This document shows positions 11,138 through 19,232 of a stretch of DNA of 47,420 nt, piece after piece. The notes beneath the pieces were generated by a model that was not told where the DNA came from, made no database searches, and saw only the letters and a list, made by a program, of their open reading frames with translations. Location of the stretch: NCBI GenBank assembly GCA_030690545.1, contig JAUYGN010000089.1, positions 1 to 47,420 of the forward strand, read 5' to 3'. The position numbers and the translations under genes were made by a program. Positions within the stretch are counted from its first letter, which is position 1; every line of letters begins with the position of its first letter. The stretch comes from Solirubrobacteraceae bacterium (lineage in GTDB: Bacteria > Actinomycetota > Thermoleophilia > Solirubrobacterales > Solirubrobacteraceae).

Positions 11138-11175
11138 TCGCGGCTTCGTCGCGTCGCTCGCGCGTGGCAACGCAG

Positions 11176-11191
11176 TGTGAGGGTGCTCACA
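11176..11191. promoter_or_regulatory. CRP/FNR-type palindromic operator upstream of the peroxidase gene
   Basis: A perfect TGTGA-N6-TCACA palindrome; as written it is TGTGAG GGTG CTCACA. This is the consensus of CRP-family regulators, including mycobacterial CRP (Rv3676). The centre is about 95 nt before the peroxidase start codon and about 60-65 nt upstream of a TSS placed after the TACATG hexamer at 11237-11242, a class I activator position. It is also about 40 nt downstream of the tRNA-Arg gene. Confidence 0.6.
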
Positions 11192-11278
11192 GGCCCGCAT
11201 CGGCGTGCACGGCCGGTCTCTGACGGGGAAGGACCTACATGTCTGTGATCCCGATTCCATGGTCCAAGGAGATCCGCG

Positions 11279-13000
11279 ATGCTCAGAATGAAGCACGGCG
11301 GTCACGCGCCCGAGCCCGCGCCGAACGAGACGCCGTTTGACTACCTGCTGCCCGATCTGCCCGGCGACCCCGGCAGCCTGATCCCGGGCGACCCGGCGAC
11401 GGTCGTGGCCGGCCTCAAGGCACTCGGCAGCGCGATGGTCGACGACGCCGCCCCGGACGGGGCGCAGGTCAACTCGACGATCCCCGCGATCTACACGTAC
11501 TGGGGACAGTTCATCGACCACGACATGACGGCGACGATGGACAGCCCGGCGATCGGCGACATCACGTCGGAAACGCTCCGGCCGGCCGACCCGTCGCTGA
11601 TCGCCGCCAAGCTCAAGAACGAGCGCCGGCCGACGTTCGACCTCGACAGCGTCTACGGCAACGGACCCGGTCTGGACGCCGACTGCTACCGGCCCGACCC
11701 CGGCTCCGCCGATACGGCGATGTACGACGGGATCCGCATGCGCGTCGGCGCGAACGCCGACGAACCGGACATCCCCGGCGCGCGGATCCCCCCGGTCGAC
11801 GACCTCAGCCGCGACCTGCCGCGCGTCGGCCCGCTGCTGCAGGCCGGCGCGATCGCCCCCGATGAGCTCCCGGAGGACCTGCGCGACACCTCCACGCAAG
11901 CGCTGATCGGCGACGCGCGCAACGACGAGAACCTGATCGTGGCGCAGCTGCACCTCGCGTTCCTGCGCTTCCACAACAGGGTCGTCGACGCGATCGAGGC
12001 CGACCCCGCGACGTACGGCCTCGCCGCGGACTCCGGCGACGCCGAGCGCTTCGCGGAGGCACAGCGGCTCGTGCGCTACCACTACCAGTGGCTCGTCGTC
12101 CACGACTACCTCAAGACGGTGGCGCTGCCGGGGATCGTCGACAGCATCCTGCTCGGTGGCGCGAAGCACTACGAGCCACTCGCCGACGGCGAGCTGCACG
12201 CGCCGCTGGAGTACGCGGTCGCGGCGTACCGCTTCGGCCACTCGATGGTGCGCGGCGCGTACGACCACAACCGCAACTTCGGCACCGCGGTGGCGCCCGA
12301 CGAGAGCCTCGAGCCGGTCGCGTCGTTCGAGGACCTGTTCCTGTTCACCGGCAACGGCCACGAGCTCGACCCCGACGACATCACGAAGAGCACGCGCAAC
12401 CCCTTCCGCGGCGCGAGCGCGCTGCCGTTCAACTGGATCGTCGAGTGGGACCGCATGTCGAGCAAGGTCGATCCCGACGCGAGCCACTTCGCGCGCAAGA
12501 TCGACGCGCGCCTCGTCCCGCCGATCCACAACATGGTCAACGAGGGCACCGACGAGGGCGAGCTGCAGTCCGACGCGAGCACCGCGGTGCGCGAGCTGCT
12601 GCGCAGCCTCACGCAGCGCAACCTCCTGCGCGGCTACCTGCTGAGCATCCCGACCGGCCAGGCCGTCGCGGCGGCGATCGGCGTCGACGCGCTGTCCGAC
12701 GACGAGCTGCGCGCCGGCAACACCGACGCCGTCAACGCCGCGCTGGACGCGGGCGGGTTCGTCGAGCACACGCCGCTGTGGTACTACGTCCTCAAGGAGG
12801 CCGAGACGCGCGCGAACGGAAACGCGCTCGGCGAGCTCGGCAGCCGCATCGTCGTCGAGACTCAGGTCGGCATCATGCAGCACGACCCGGCCTCGTTCCT
12901 CAACGCGGGCTGGGACCCGTCGCAGGGCGTCAAGCTCTCAAACGGCGACCCGATCGTGACGATTCGCGACTTCCTCGCGTTCGCCGACCTGCCGGTCTGA
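11279..13000 (+). CDS. Animal-type haem peroxidase (peroxidase-cyclooxygenase superfamily)
   Basis: A 573-residue member of the animal haem peroxidase family, which uses H2O2 to oxidise halides or organic substrates. Motifs include the distal-side WGQFIDHDMT, with Gln77, Asp80 (haem-linking position) and distal His81. HLAFLRFHNRVVDAIE corresponds to the REHN motif but has Phe where the second haem-ester Glu sits. FGHSMVRGAYDHN carries the proximal His321. There is no signal peptide, so it is probably cytoplasmic or non-classically exported. ATG 11279 follows a strong AAGGAG at 7 nt. Upstream is a CRP-type palindrome and downstream a GC-rich hairpin, so it is probably monocistronic. The physiological substrate is unknown. 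Confidence 0.88.
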   Translation: MLRMKHGGHAPEPAPNETPFDYLLPDLPGDPGSLIPGDPATVVAGLKALGSAMVDDAAPDGAQVNSTIPAIYTYWGQFIDHDMTATMDSPAIGDITSETLRPADPSLIAAKLKNERRPTFDLDSVYGNGPGLDADCYRPDPGSADTAMYDGIRMRVGANADEPDIPGARIPPVDDLSRDLPRVGPLLQAGAIAPDELPEDLRDTSTQALIGDARNDENLIVAQLHLAFLRFHNRVVDAIEADPATYGLAADSGDAERFAEAQRLVRYHYQWLVVHDYLKTVALPGIVDSILLGGAKHYEPLADGELHAPLEYAVAAYRFGHSMVRGAYDHNRNFGTAVAPDESLEPVASFEDLFLFTGNGHELDPDDITKSTRNPFRGASALPFNWIVEWDRMSSKVDPDASHFARKIDARLVPPIHNMVNEGTDEGELQSDASTAVRELLRSLTQRNLLRGYLLSIPTGQAVAAAIGVDALSDDELRAGNTDAVNAALDAGGFVEHTPLWYYVLKEAETRANGNALGELGSRIVVETQVGIMQHDPASFLNAGWDPSQGVKLSNGDPIVTIRDFLAFADLPV

Positions 13001-13009
13001 TCGTCGCTC

Positions 13010-13049
13010 CCCGGGTCCGGGTCGGGTGCCTCCGTTCGCCCGGCCCGGG
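13010..13049. terminator. GC-rich hairpin after the peroxidase gene
   Basis: Arms 13010-13021 and 13039-13049 pair over 11 bp with one bulged T, 10 nt after the peroxidase stop. It sits between two convergent genes, so it could serve both. No T-tract. Confidence 0.45.
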
Positions 13050-13140
13050 ACGAGCGCCTGACCGTCGAGACGATGACGTGCCCGCGGCACGAACGCAGCA
13101 CCCCGCCGTGGCCGACGGCACGACCGAGCTGGGCCCGTGA

Positions 13141-14019
13141 CTACGAGAAGAACGCCAGCAGGTGCTCGGCGACGACGTCCGGGCACTCCTCGGCCGGGAA
13201 GTGGCCGCAGTCGGACAGGTACTCGATCCGCACGTCGTCGGCGTGCTCGACGATGTCCTTGAACATCCCCGGCTTGAAGAACGGGTCGGCGAGGCCGTGC
13301 AGCCACATCGTCGGCGTCGTCAGCCGGCGGTCGGCGTACCGGCCGCGCACCCACTTCGGGTACTCGTAGAGCTGGAAGGTCCGGTAGACCTGCGCCGCCG
13401 CGCGCGCCCGCGCCGGATCGGCCATGCGCGGGGCGAACTGCGCCGCGTACTCGGCGGCGACGTCGTCGCCGGTCGAGATCGCGTCGACGACCCTGCCGAC
13501 GACGCGCGGCGAGGCGTTGAGGCGGCGCCCGAGGCCGGGGCTCGCGAGCATGCCCTGGTAGGCCATCGCGCCGAGCTGCTTGGGGATGCCCTTGACCGAC
13601 AGCGTCGGCCAGACGTGGCCGGTGTTGATCGGCACGAAGCGCTCGACGCGCGAGGTGTGGTGCAGGCAGACGAGAAAGCCGACCACGCCGCCCCAGTCGT
13701 GCCCGACGAGGTTGACGCGCTCGATCGCCAGCGCGTCGAGCACGCCGGCGACGTCGTCGGCGAGCTCCGCTTTGCGGTAGCCGCGGCGCGTCGGCTCGCT
13801 CCAGCCGAAGCCGCGCAGGTCCAGCGCGAGCACGCGGTGACGGGCGGCGAGCAGCGGCATCAGCGCGCGCCACGACCACCAGTGCTGCGGCCAGCCGTGC
13901 AGCAGCAGCACGGGCACGCCGTCGCCGGTGCCGAGCTCCGCGACGTGCAGGCGGGCACCGCGCACATCGACGAAGTGATGCTGGACGCCCTCGAGGGCGG
14001 GCATGTCGTGCTGTCCCAC
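13141..14019 (-). CDS. Alpha/beta hydrolase, epoxide hydrolase/haloalkane dehalogenase-like
   Basis: A 292-residue cytoplasmic alpha/beta-hydrolase. The oxyanion motif is HGWPQ (residues 41-45). The nucleophile is Asp108 in VGHDWGG rather than Ser, as in epoxide hydrolases and dehalogenases. A later acid is in HGLADPFF, and the catalytic His is in DCGHFPAEE. Substrate not predictable. The GTG at 14019 is preceded by TAGCCT at 8 nt and no Shine-Dalgarno sequence, indicating a leaderless start; ATG 14004 is the alternative. It lies 51 nt downstream of ligD on the same strand but seems to have its own promoter. Confidence 0.88.
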   Translation of the reverse strand: MGQHDMPALEGVQHHFVDVRGARLHVAELGTGDGVPVLLLHGWPQHWWSWRALMPLLAARHRVLALDLRGFGWSEPTRRGYRKAELADDVAGVLDALAIERVNLVGHDWGGVVGFLVCLHHTSRVERFVPINTGHVWPTLSVKGIPKQLGAMAYQGMLASPGLGRRLNASPRVVGRVVDAISTGDDVAAEYAAQFAPRMADPARARAAAQVYRTFQLYEYPKWVRGRYADRRLTTPTMWLHGLADPFFKPGMFKDIVEHADDVRIEYLSDCGHFPAEECPDVVAEHLLAFFS

Positions 14020-14027
14020 TGCCGCGC

Positions 14028-14033
14028 AGGCTA
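14028..14033 (-). promoter_or_regulatory. -10-like element for the leaderless alpha/beta hydrolase gene
   Basis: TAGCCT, 8 nt upstream of GTG 14019, fitting the window-wide TANNNT plus 6-9 nt pattern. Confidence 0.5.
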
Positions 14034-14070
14034 CCCGAGCACGCGCGCCGCGCAGGCGAGCGAGGCGCCG

Positions 14071-16458
14071 TCAGCCGAACGACGGGATCCGCTGCACGAG
14101 CGAGAGCACGGGCGCGTGCAGGTCGCCCTGCTCGCCGACGCGCTCGACGACCTGACGGGCGTCGAAGGCGAGCCGCTGCGGGTCGCCGCCGTCGAGGCAG
14201 TCGCGCACCTCGTCCCAGCTGACCGGCGTCGACGCGGTCGGTCGCTCGCGAGCGCGCAGCGAGTACACGCAGACCGTCGTCTTGTGCTCGTCGTTCTGGC
14301 TGTAGTCGATGAAGACCCTGCCCGCGCGCGCGTCCCTGCTCATCCGCGCGACGACGAGATCGGGCTCGGAGGAGGCCAGCAGCTCGGCCACCGCGCGCGC
14401 GAAGCCCTTCGTCTGCTCGTAGGTGACGTCGGGCGCGTTGAGCGGCACGTAGACCTGCAGTCCCTTGGAGCCCGAGGTCTTGGGAAACGCCTGCAGCCCG
14501 AGGTTCTCGAACATGCCCTGCAACCAGAGCGCCACGCGGCAGCACTCGACGACGGTCGCCGGCGGACCCGGATCGAGGTCGAAGACGATCGTCGTCGGCG
14601 TCGTCTGCCGCTCGGCGCGGTGCAGCGACGCATGCAGCTCCAGCGCGGCGAGGTTGGCGAGCCAGACGAGCGTCGGCAGGTCCTCGCAGACGCAGAAGTC
14701 GACGGTCTTCTTCGACAGGTGCACGGCCGCCGTGGCGACCCACTCGGGCCGGTGCGATGGGCACTGCTTCTCGAAGAAGCTCTTGCCCTCGACCCCGTTG
14801 GGAAACCGGACGCGGGTCAGCGGCCGGCCCTGCAGGTGCGCGAGGATCGCCGGGGCGGTCGCGACGTAGTAGTCGATCACGTCGCGCTTGCTGAAGCCGA
14901 CGGCGGGATACATGACCTTGTCGAGGTTCGTCACCTTCAGCGCGCGGCCGCCGACGCTGACCTCGAGACCGTCGCGCACCGGCGTGCCGGCATCGAGCAA
15001 CGCCGACCGCGGCGCCTCCTCGCGCAGTCCCTTGTAGGAGGGGTGGCGCAGCATCCCGTCCTCGGTCCACTCGCTGAACTCGACCTCGGCGACGCGCGTC
15101 GGCTCGACGAAGACCGCGCCGCGCGGCGGCTGCGGCTCGCCATGAAACGGCGAGTCGGCCCGTGGCTCGAACGTCCGCTCCAGCCGCGTCAGCTCGGCGT
15201 CGCTGAAGCCCGTCCCGACGCGGCCGGCGTAGCGCAGCCGGCCGTCGTCGGGAACGCCGACGAGCAGCGCCCCGATCCGCTCGCGGCGCTTGCCCTCGCC
15301 GGCCAGCCAGCCGCCGACGACGACGTCCGTGCGGCGCACGTGCTTGAGCTTCAGCCAGTGCGGCGAGCGCCGGCCGGGCACGTACGCGCTGTCCAGGCGC
15401 TTGGCGACCACGCCCTCCAGGCCGTTCTCCAGGCTCGCCGCCAGGACGGCGGCGCCGTTGCCGACGACGTGGTCGGGCGTCTGCCAGTGCGGGCCCTGCA
15501 GGCCGAGCTCCTGCAGGCGCGCGCGGCGCTGCTCGTAGGGCAGCTCGATCAGCGAATGGCCGTCGAGCCACAACAGGTCGAAGACGAGGTAGGCGACCGG
15601 CGTGTCCTTGATCCGCCGCCGGGCGGCGCGCTCGGAGCTGATGTGCATCCGGCCCTGGAGGCGACCGAAGCTGGGGCGGGGCGGGTGGGAATCTGATTCC
15701 TCGAAGGCGACGATCTCGCCGTCGAGGATCGCGCGGTGCGAGCTCAGCGCGCGGTTGAGCGCCTTCAGCTCCGGATAGGAGGCGGTGATGTCGTTGCGGT
15801 TGCGGCTCTCCAGGCGCAACCGCCCCGGCTCGGAGTAGGCGAGCGCGCGCACGCCGTCCCACTTGATCTCGTAGGCCCAGCGGTCGTCGTCGGGCGGCAG
15901 CCCCTTGCCGGCCCTGGCGAGCATCGGCTGAAGGCGCGCGGGCATCGGCTCGCGGGTCGGGTCCTCGGCCGGATCCATGCGGTGGATCATCCAGTCCTTG
16001 CCCGGCGGCTCGCCCTTGCGCCTGTTCAGCGGGAAGAGCCCGTAGCGCCCGCGCAGGCGCTCGCCGTGGAAGGTGACCTCGACCTTGTCGTCGTCGAACT
16101 TGTGCGTCTCGTAGACGCCGCGATCCCAGATCCGCATCGTGCCGGCGCCGTAGGAGCCCTGCGGGATCTCGCCCTCGAAGTCGAGGTACTCGAGCGGGTG
16201 GTCCTCGGTGCGGACCGCGAGGCGGTTGTCCTCGGGATCCTCGGGGATCGCGTTGGGGATCGCCCACGACGCGGCGACGCCGTCGCGCTCCAGGCGCAGG
16301 TCCCAGTGCAGGCGCGTCGCGTGGTGCTCCTGGACGACGAAGCGATCGCCGCCCTGCGCGTGCCCGTCGCCGTCGCCGTCGCCCGCCGGCTCGGGCGTGC
16401 GCTGCGGGTCGCGCTTGCGCTTGTACTCGTCGAGCCGGTCGCGGGCGGGCACATCCAC
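14071..16458 (-). CDS. ligD: ATP-dependent DNA ligase D (PE-LIG-POL)
   Basis: LigD is the multifunctional end-processing ligase of bacterial non-homologous end joining. The ~795 residues order as 3'-phosphoesterase (1-~165; RFVVQEHHATRLHWDLRLE, GEIPQGSYGAG), ligase (~185-480; nucleophile Lys199 in EIKWDGVR, GVVAKRLDSAY), then primase-polymerase (~510-795; LDKVMYPAVGFSKRDVI, FDLDPG). This is the Pseudomonas-type order, not the mycobacterial POL-PE-LIG. No ku gene is in the window. The frame is open far upstream, but homology begins at RLDEYKRKRDP, just after GTG 16458 or 16452, the only nearby starts. GTG 16458 lies in the loop of a 14-bp hairpin. Confidence 0.9.
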   Translation of the reverse strand: MDVPARDRLDEYKRKRDPQRTPEPAGDGDGDGHAQGGDRFVVQEHHATRLHWDLRLERDGVAASWAIPNAIPEDPEDNRLAVRTEDHPLEYLDFEGEIPQGSYGAGTMRIWDRGVYETHKFDDDKVEVTFHGERLRGRYGLFPLNRRKGEPPGKDWMIHRMDPAEDPTREPMPARLQPMLARAGKGLPPDDDRWAYEIKWDGVRALAYSEPGRLRLESRNRNDITASYPELKALNRALSSHRAILDGEIVAFEESDSHPPRPSFGRLQGRMHISSERAARRRIKDTPVAYLVFDLLWLDGHSLIELPYEQRRARLQELGLQGPHWQTPDHVVGNGAAVLAASLENGLEGVVAKRLDSAYVPGRRSPHWLKLKHVRRTDVVVGGWLAGEGKRRERIGALLVGVPDDGRLRYAGRVGTGFSDAELTRLERTFEPRADSPFHGEPQPPRGAVFVEPTRVAEVEFSEWTEDGMLRHPSYKGLREEAPRSALLDAGTPVRDGLEVSVGGRALKVTNLDKVMYPAVGFSKRDVIDYYVATAPAILAHLQGRPLTRVRFPNGVEGKSFFEKQCPSHRPEWVATAAVHLSKKTVDFCVCEDLPTLVWLANLAALELHASLHRAERQTTPTTIVFDLDPGPPATVVECCRVALWLQGMFENLGLQAFPKTSGSKGLQVYVPLNAPDVTYEQTKGFARAVAELLASSEPDLVVARMSRDARAGRVFIDYSQNDEHKTTVCVYSLRARERPTASTPVSWDEVRDCLDGGDPQRLAFDARQVVERVGEQGDLHAPVLSLVQRIPSFG

Positions 16459-16474
16459 AGTGTGCCCGCCCGCG
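16440..16474. repeat. 14-bp perfect inverted repeat enclosing the ligD start codon
   Basis: Arms 16440-16453 and 16461-16474 are perfectly complementary, with a 7-nt loop (CTGTGGA on the minus strand) that contains the likely GTG start of ligD. It lies 34 nt after the stop of the upstream same-strand gene. It may terminate that gene, hide the ligD start, or act as an operator. Confidence 0.65.
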
Positions 16475-16508
16475 CACCCGCTCGTGGTCGTCGCGTCTCG
16501 CTCTCCGG

Positions 16509-17513
16509 CTACGGCCTGAGGTCGAAGCTCAGCGGACCGGTCAGCTGCACGACGCAGTGGTTCACGCCGGCGTCGGTGCACGCGCCCGGCGTGTCCTGGC
16601 CGGACAGCGACGAGGCGGTCGCGGCGCCGAGCGTGTCGCCGGCCCAGGCCGTCGAGCTGTAGGACGACGCGCCCTGCGCATAGGTGAGCTCCGAGCCGCG
16701 CAGCGCGTAGCGGACGATTCGGTTGCCGGTGCCCGAGCCGATGTTGGTGCGCGCCCAGACGAAGCCCTCGGGCTGTGCGACGAACGCCGGACGCGTGACG
16801 TTGGCGAAGTTCGCGCCGCCCGACGTCGCGCGGTAGACCTCCCGGTCGGCGCCGGTGCTGAGGTTGCGGACGCGCACGGAGAGCATGCCGGTCGAGCTGA
16901 TCGGGCCGGAGCCCACGACGACGTACGCGACGTGCCGGCTGCCGAGCTCGGCGGACGCGATCGCGCGCTTCTTGACGATCAGGCGACTGCCCTTCGACGC
17001 GCTCGTCGTGTTGCCGATGCGCAGCTGGTCCTGGCCGTGCTCGCGGCGGATGAAGGCGATCTCGCCGCGCTGGATCGTCGGATCGCGCTCGACGAGCGTC
17101 GGCGAGCTGAGCTTGGTGATCTTCGCCTCGCCGCCGGTCCTGACGTTCAGGCGGTAGATGTCGCCGTCGTCGCGGGTGTAGACCGCGTACGTCGAGCCCG
17201 TGCGGTTCGTGCCGAGGTCGACGTCGAACGGCCCGCTGCGGCGCGGCGCGACGCCGACCGGCAGCGGCGGGCCGCCGTCGACGGACTGCACGAGCGAGTA
17301 GCTCTCGGTGGCCGGATCGAAGCTCGACCACATGGCCGTTCCGTTCCAGGCGGCGACGCGGGTCGGCGCCTGCTCGACGGAGAGCGTGATCGGGAACTGC
17401 TGCTGCGCCTGCGCGACGGCCGTCGACGCCAGCATGGCGGCAGCGGCAGCGGAGGTCGCGAGCAGCGCGGAGCGCAGGTGGGTCTTCTTGGGAGATGTGG
17501 GGTGGTGGAACAT
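16509..17513 (-). CDS. Secreted beta-propeller-like protein, function unknown
   Basis: A 334-residue exported protein. A Lys/His n-region, a hydrophobic Ala-rich core (about residues 15-33) and an AQA-type cleavage site near residue 36 form a Sec signal peptide. The mature part has repeating units such as YAVYTRDDGDIYRLNVRTGG and AFIRREHGQDQLRIGN, resembling TolB/WD40-like propeller blades. Two cysteines near the C-terminus (ACTDAGVNHC) may form a disulphide. No catalytic motif is recognised. ATG 17513 follows GGAG at short spacing. It precedes ligD on the same strand, but a hairpin separates them and no functional link is evident. Confidence 0.75.
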   Translation of the reverse strand: MFHHPTSPKKTHLRSALLATSAAAAAMLASTAVAQAQQQFPITLSVEQAPTRVAAWNGTAMWSSFDPATESYSLVQSVDGGPPLPVGVAPRRSGPFDVDLGTNRTGSTYAVYTRDDGDIYRLNVRTGGEAKITKLSSPTLVERDPTIQRGEIAFIRREHGQDQLRIGNTTSASKGSRLIVKKRAIASAELGSRHVAYVVVGSGPISSTGMLSVRVRNLSTGADREVYRATSGGANFANVTRPAFVAQPEGFVWARTNIGSGTGNRIVRYALRGSELTYAQGASSYSSTAWAGDTLGAATASSLSGQDTPGACTDAGVNHCVVQLTGPLSFDLRP

Positions 17514-17603
17514 GGCTCCATGGTCACCCCGCGCAACCGCGAGCGGGAGCCACCAAGGTGGCGGGTTGGCACACCCACAGGCGGCGCCGGCAAGTCAAGC
17601 TCG

Positions 17604-17619
17604 CGGGACCGCCGTCCCG
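17604..17619. terminator. Short GC hairpin downstream of cysO
   Basis: CGGGAC-CGCC-GTCCCG, a 6-bp stem with a 4-nt loop, 24 nt after the cysO-like stop; candidate end of the thrC-cysO transcript. No T-tract. The rest of 17514-17643 holds only another small palindrome (GCCACC AA GGTGGC, 17549-17562) ahead of the secreted-protein gene. Confidence 0.35.
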
Positions 17620-17643
17620 ACGGGCGGACGTGGCCCGCGGCGG

Positions 17644-17916
17644 TCAGCCGCCGGCGACGGCCGGCAGGATCGTCAGCGACGAGCCGTCCGGCACCGCCGT
17701 CTGGAGCCCGTCGAGGAAGCGGATGTCCTCGCCGCCGATGTAGACGTTGACGAAGCGGCGCAGGTCGCCGTCGAGATACATGCGCTCGCGCAGCTCGCCG
17801 TGCTCTGCGAAGACGGACTCCAGCGCCTCACCGACGGTGGCGCCGGCGGCCTGCAGCGTCGCGGCGCCGCCCGCGGCGTCGCGCAACTGGGTCGGAAGCT
17901 TGACGGTGATCGCCAT
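17644..17916 (-). CDS. cysO: CysO-like ubiquitin-fold sulfur carrier protein (MoaD/ThiS family)
   Basis: A 90-residue beta-grasp protein with the C-terminal di-glycine (PAVAGG) that is adenylated and converted to a thiocarboxylate. The sequence resembles M. tuberculosis CysO more than MoaD or ThiS, sharing RRFVNVYI, EDIRF and the ILPAVAGG end. CysO donates sulfur to O-phosphoserine via CysM. Here the partner next door is threonine synthase, ending 24 nt upstream on the same strand. No adenylating enzyme, CysM or Mec protease is visible. A role in cysteine or homocysteine synthesis is likely but unproven. Confidence 0.85.
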   Translation of the reverse strand: MAITVKLPTQLRDAAGGAATLQAAGATVGEALESVFAEHGELRERMYLDGDLRRFVNVYIGGEDIRFLDGLQTAVPDGSSLTILPAVAGG

Positions 17917-17940
17917 CAGGGTCGCATCCTAATGCTCGTC

Positions 17941-19185
17941 CTAGACATGCGCCGACCCCGCGAACGCCTCTTCGAAGGACTCGATCGTCGGATCGACCTC
18001 GTGCTCGGTGAACGAGCCTCGCACCGCGTCGAGCGTCTTCAGCCCGTCGCCCGTGATCACGATCACGACGCGCTCGTCAGGACCGATCGCGCCGCTCTCG
18101 GCGAGCTTCTGCAGCACCGCCGTCGTGACGCCGCCGGCGGTCTCGGTGAAGATGCCGGTCGTCTCGGCCAGCAGCCGGATGCCGGCGCGGATCTCCTGGT
18201 CGTCGACCGCGTCGATCGAGCCGCCGGTCGACCGCGCGAGGTCGAGCGCGTAGGGCCCGTCGGCGGGGTTGCCGATCGCCAGCGACTTGGCGATCGTGTC
18301 CGGCTTGACCGGGCGGCAGACCTCCTTGCCGTCGGCGAACGCCTTCGCGACGGGCGAGCAGCCCGTCGCCTGCGCGCCGTTCATCGTCGGCACGTCGCCG
18401 TCGATCAGGCCGACGTCGATGAACTCCCGAAAGCCCTTGGCGACCTTCGTGTACAGCGAGCCCGAGGCGATCGGCACGACGACGCGGTCGGGCAGCTCCC
18501 AGCCGAGCTGCTCGGCGATCTCGAAGGCGACGGTCTTCGAGCCCTCGGCGTAGTACGGGCGCATGTTGATGTTCACGAAGGCCCAGTTCTCGCGGTCGCC
18601 CGACAGCTCCGTGCAGAGCCGGTTGACGTCGTCGTAGTTGCCGCGCACCTTGACGAGGTTCGTGCCGTAGACGCCCGTCGCGAGGATCTTCTGCTCCTCG
18701 AGGTCGGCGGGGATCAGCACGTAGGAGTTCATCCCGAGCGCCGCGCCGTGGGCGGCGACGGAGTTGGCGAGGTTGCCGGTCGAGGCGCAGGCGAGGGTGT
18801 CGAAGCCGAGCTCGCGCGCACGGGTCGCGGCGACCGAGACGACGCGATCCTTGAAGGAGTGCGTCGGGTTGGCGGCGTCGTTCTTGACCCAGACCTCGCT
18901 CAAGCCCAGGCGCTCGGCGAGCCGGTCGGCGCGGATCAGCGGCGTGCAGCCCGCCGGCAGTCCGGTCCGCGTGCGCGGCTGCGGGCCTGCGAGCGGCAGG
19001 AAGTCGTGGTAGCGCCACATGTTCTGCGGCCCGCCCTGGATCCGCCGCCGGACCTCGCCGACGTCGGCGAGCCGCTCGTGGTCGTAGCCGACCTCCAGCG
19101 GTCCGAAGCATCGCGAGCACACGTAGCGCGCCTCGAGCGGATACTCCGTTGCACATTCCCTGCACTTGAGCTTCTTCGCAGCCAT
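17941..19185 (-). CDS. thrC: Threonine synthase (zinc-ribbon type)
   Basis: A 414-residue PLP enzyme converting O-phosphohomoserine to threonine. An N-terminal zinc ribbon (CRECATEYP...CSRCFGPLEV, residues ~9-33) precedes the fold-type II catalytic domain with PLP-lysine Lys112 in SFKDRVV, the loop ASTGNLANS, and the C-terminal ITGDGLKT. The frame is open far upstream, but ATG 19185 has GAAGGGG at good spacing and homology begins there. The downstream cysO homologue raises the possibility of a sulfur-transfer reaction instead of, or in addition to, threonine synthesis; the sequence alone cannot distinguish them. Confidence 0.9.
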   Translation of the reverse strand: MAAKKLKCRECATEYPLEARYVCSRCFGPLEVGYDHERLADVGEVRRRIQGGPQNMWRYHDFLPLAGPQPRTRTGLPAGCTPLIRADRLAERLGLSEVWVKNDAANPTHSFKDRVVSVAATRARELGFDTLACASTGNLANSVAAHGAALGMNSYVLIPADLEEQKILATGVYGTNLVKVRGNYDDVNRLCTELSGDRENWAFVNINMRPYYAEGSKTVAFEIAEQLGWELPDRVVVPIASGSLYTKVAKGFREFIDVGLIDGDVPTMNGAQATGCSPVAKAFADGKEVCRPVKPDTIAKSLAIGNPADGPYALDLARSTGGSIDAVDDQEIRAGIRLLAETTGIFTETAGGVTTAVLQKLAESGAIGPDERVVIVITGDGLKTLDAVRGSFTEHEVDPTIESFEEAFAGSAHV

Positions 19186-19232
19186 ACAACCCCTTCGCCT
19201 GATCGGATCCTGTGGCGACGGCGCGATGGCCT

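Noticed and set aside
11138-11278. Integration site or mobile element downstream of the tRNA-Arg gene
   Set aside because: No integrase, no repeat of the tRNA 3' end and no change in base composition were seen within the window.
12938-16477. A 1179-codon minus-strand frame across the hydrolase and ligD genes
   Set aside because: It is a frame-shadow of ligD and the hydrolase: low-complexity Arg/Ala/Gly sequence without domains.
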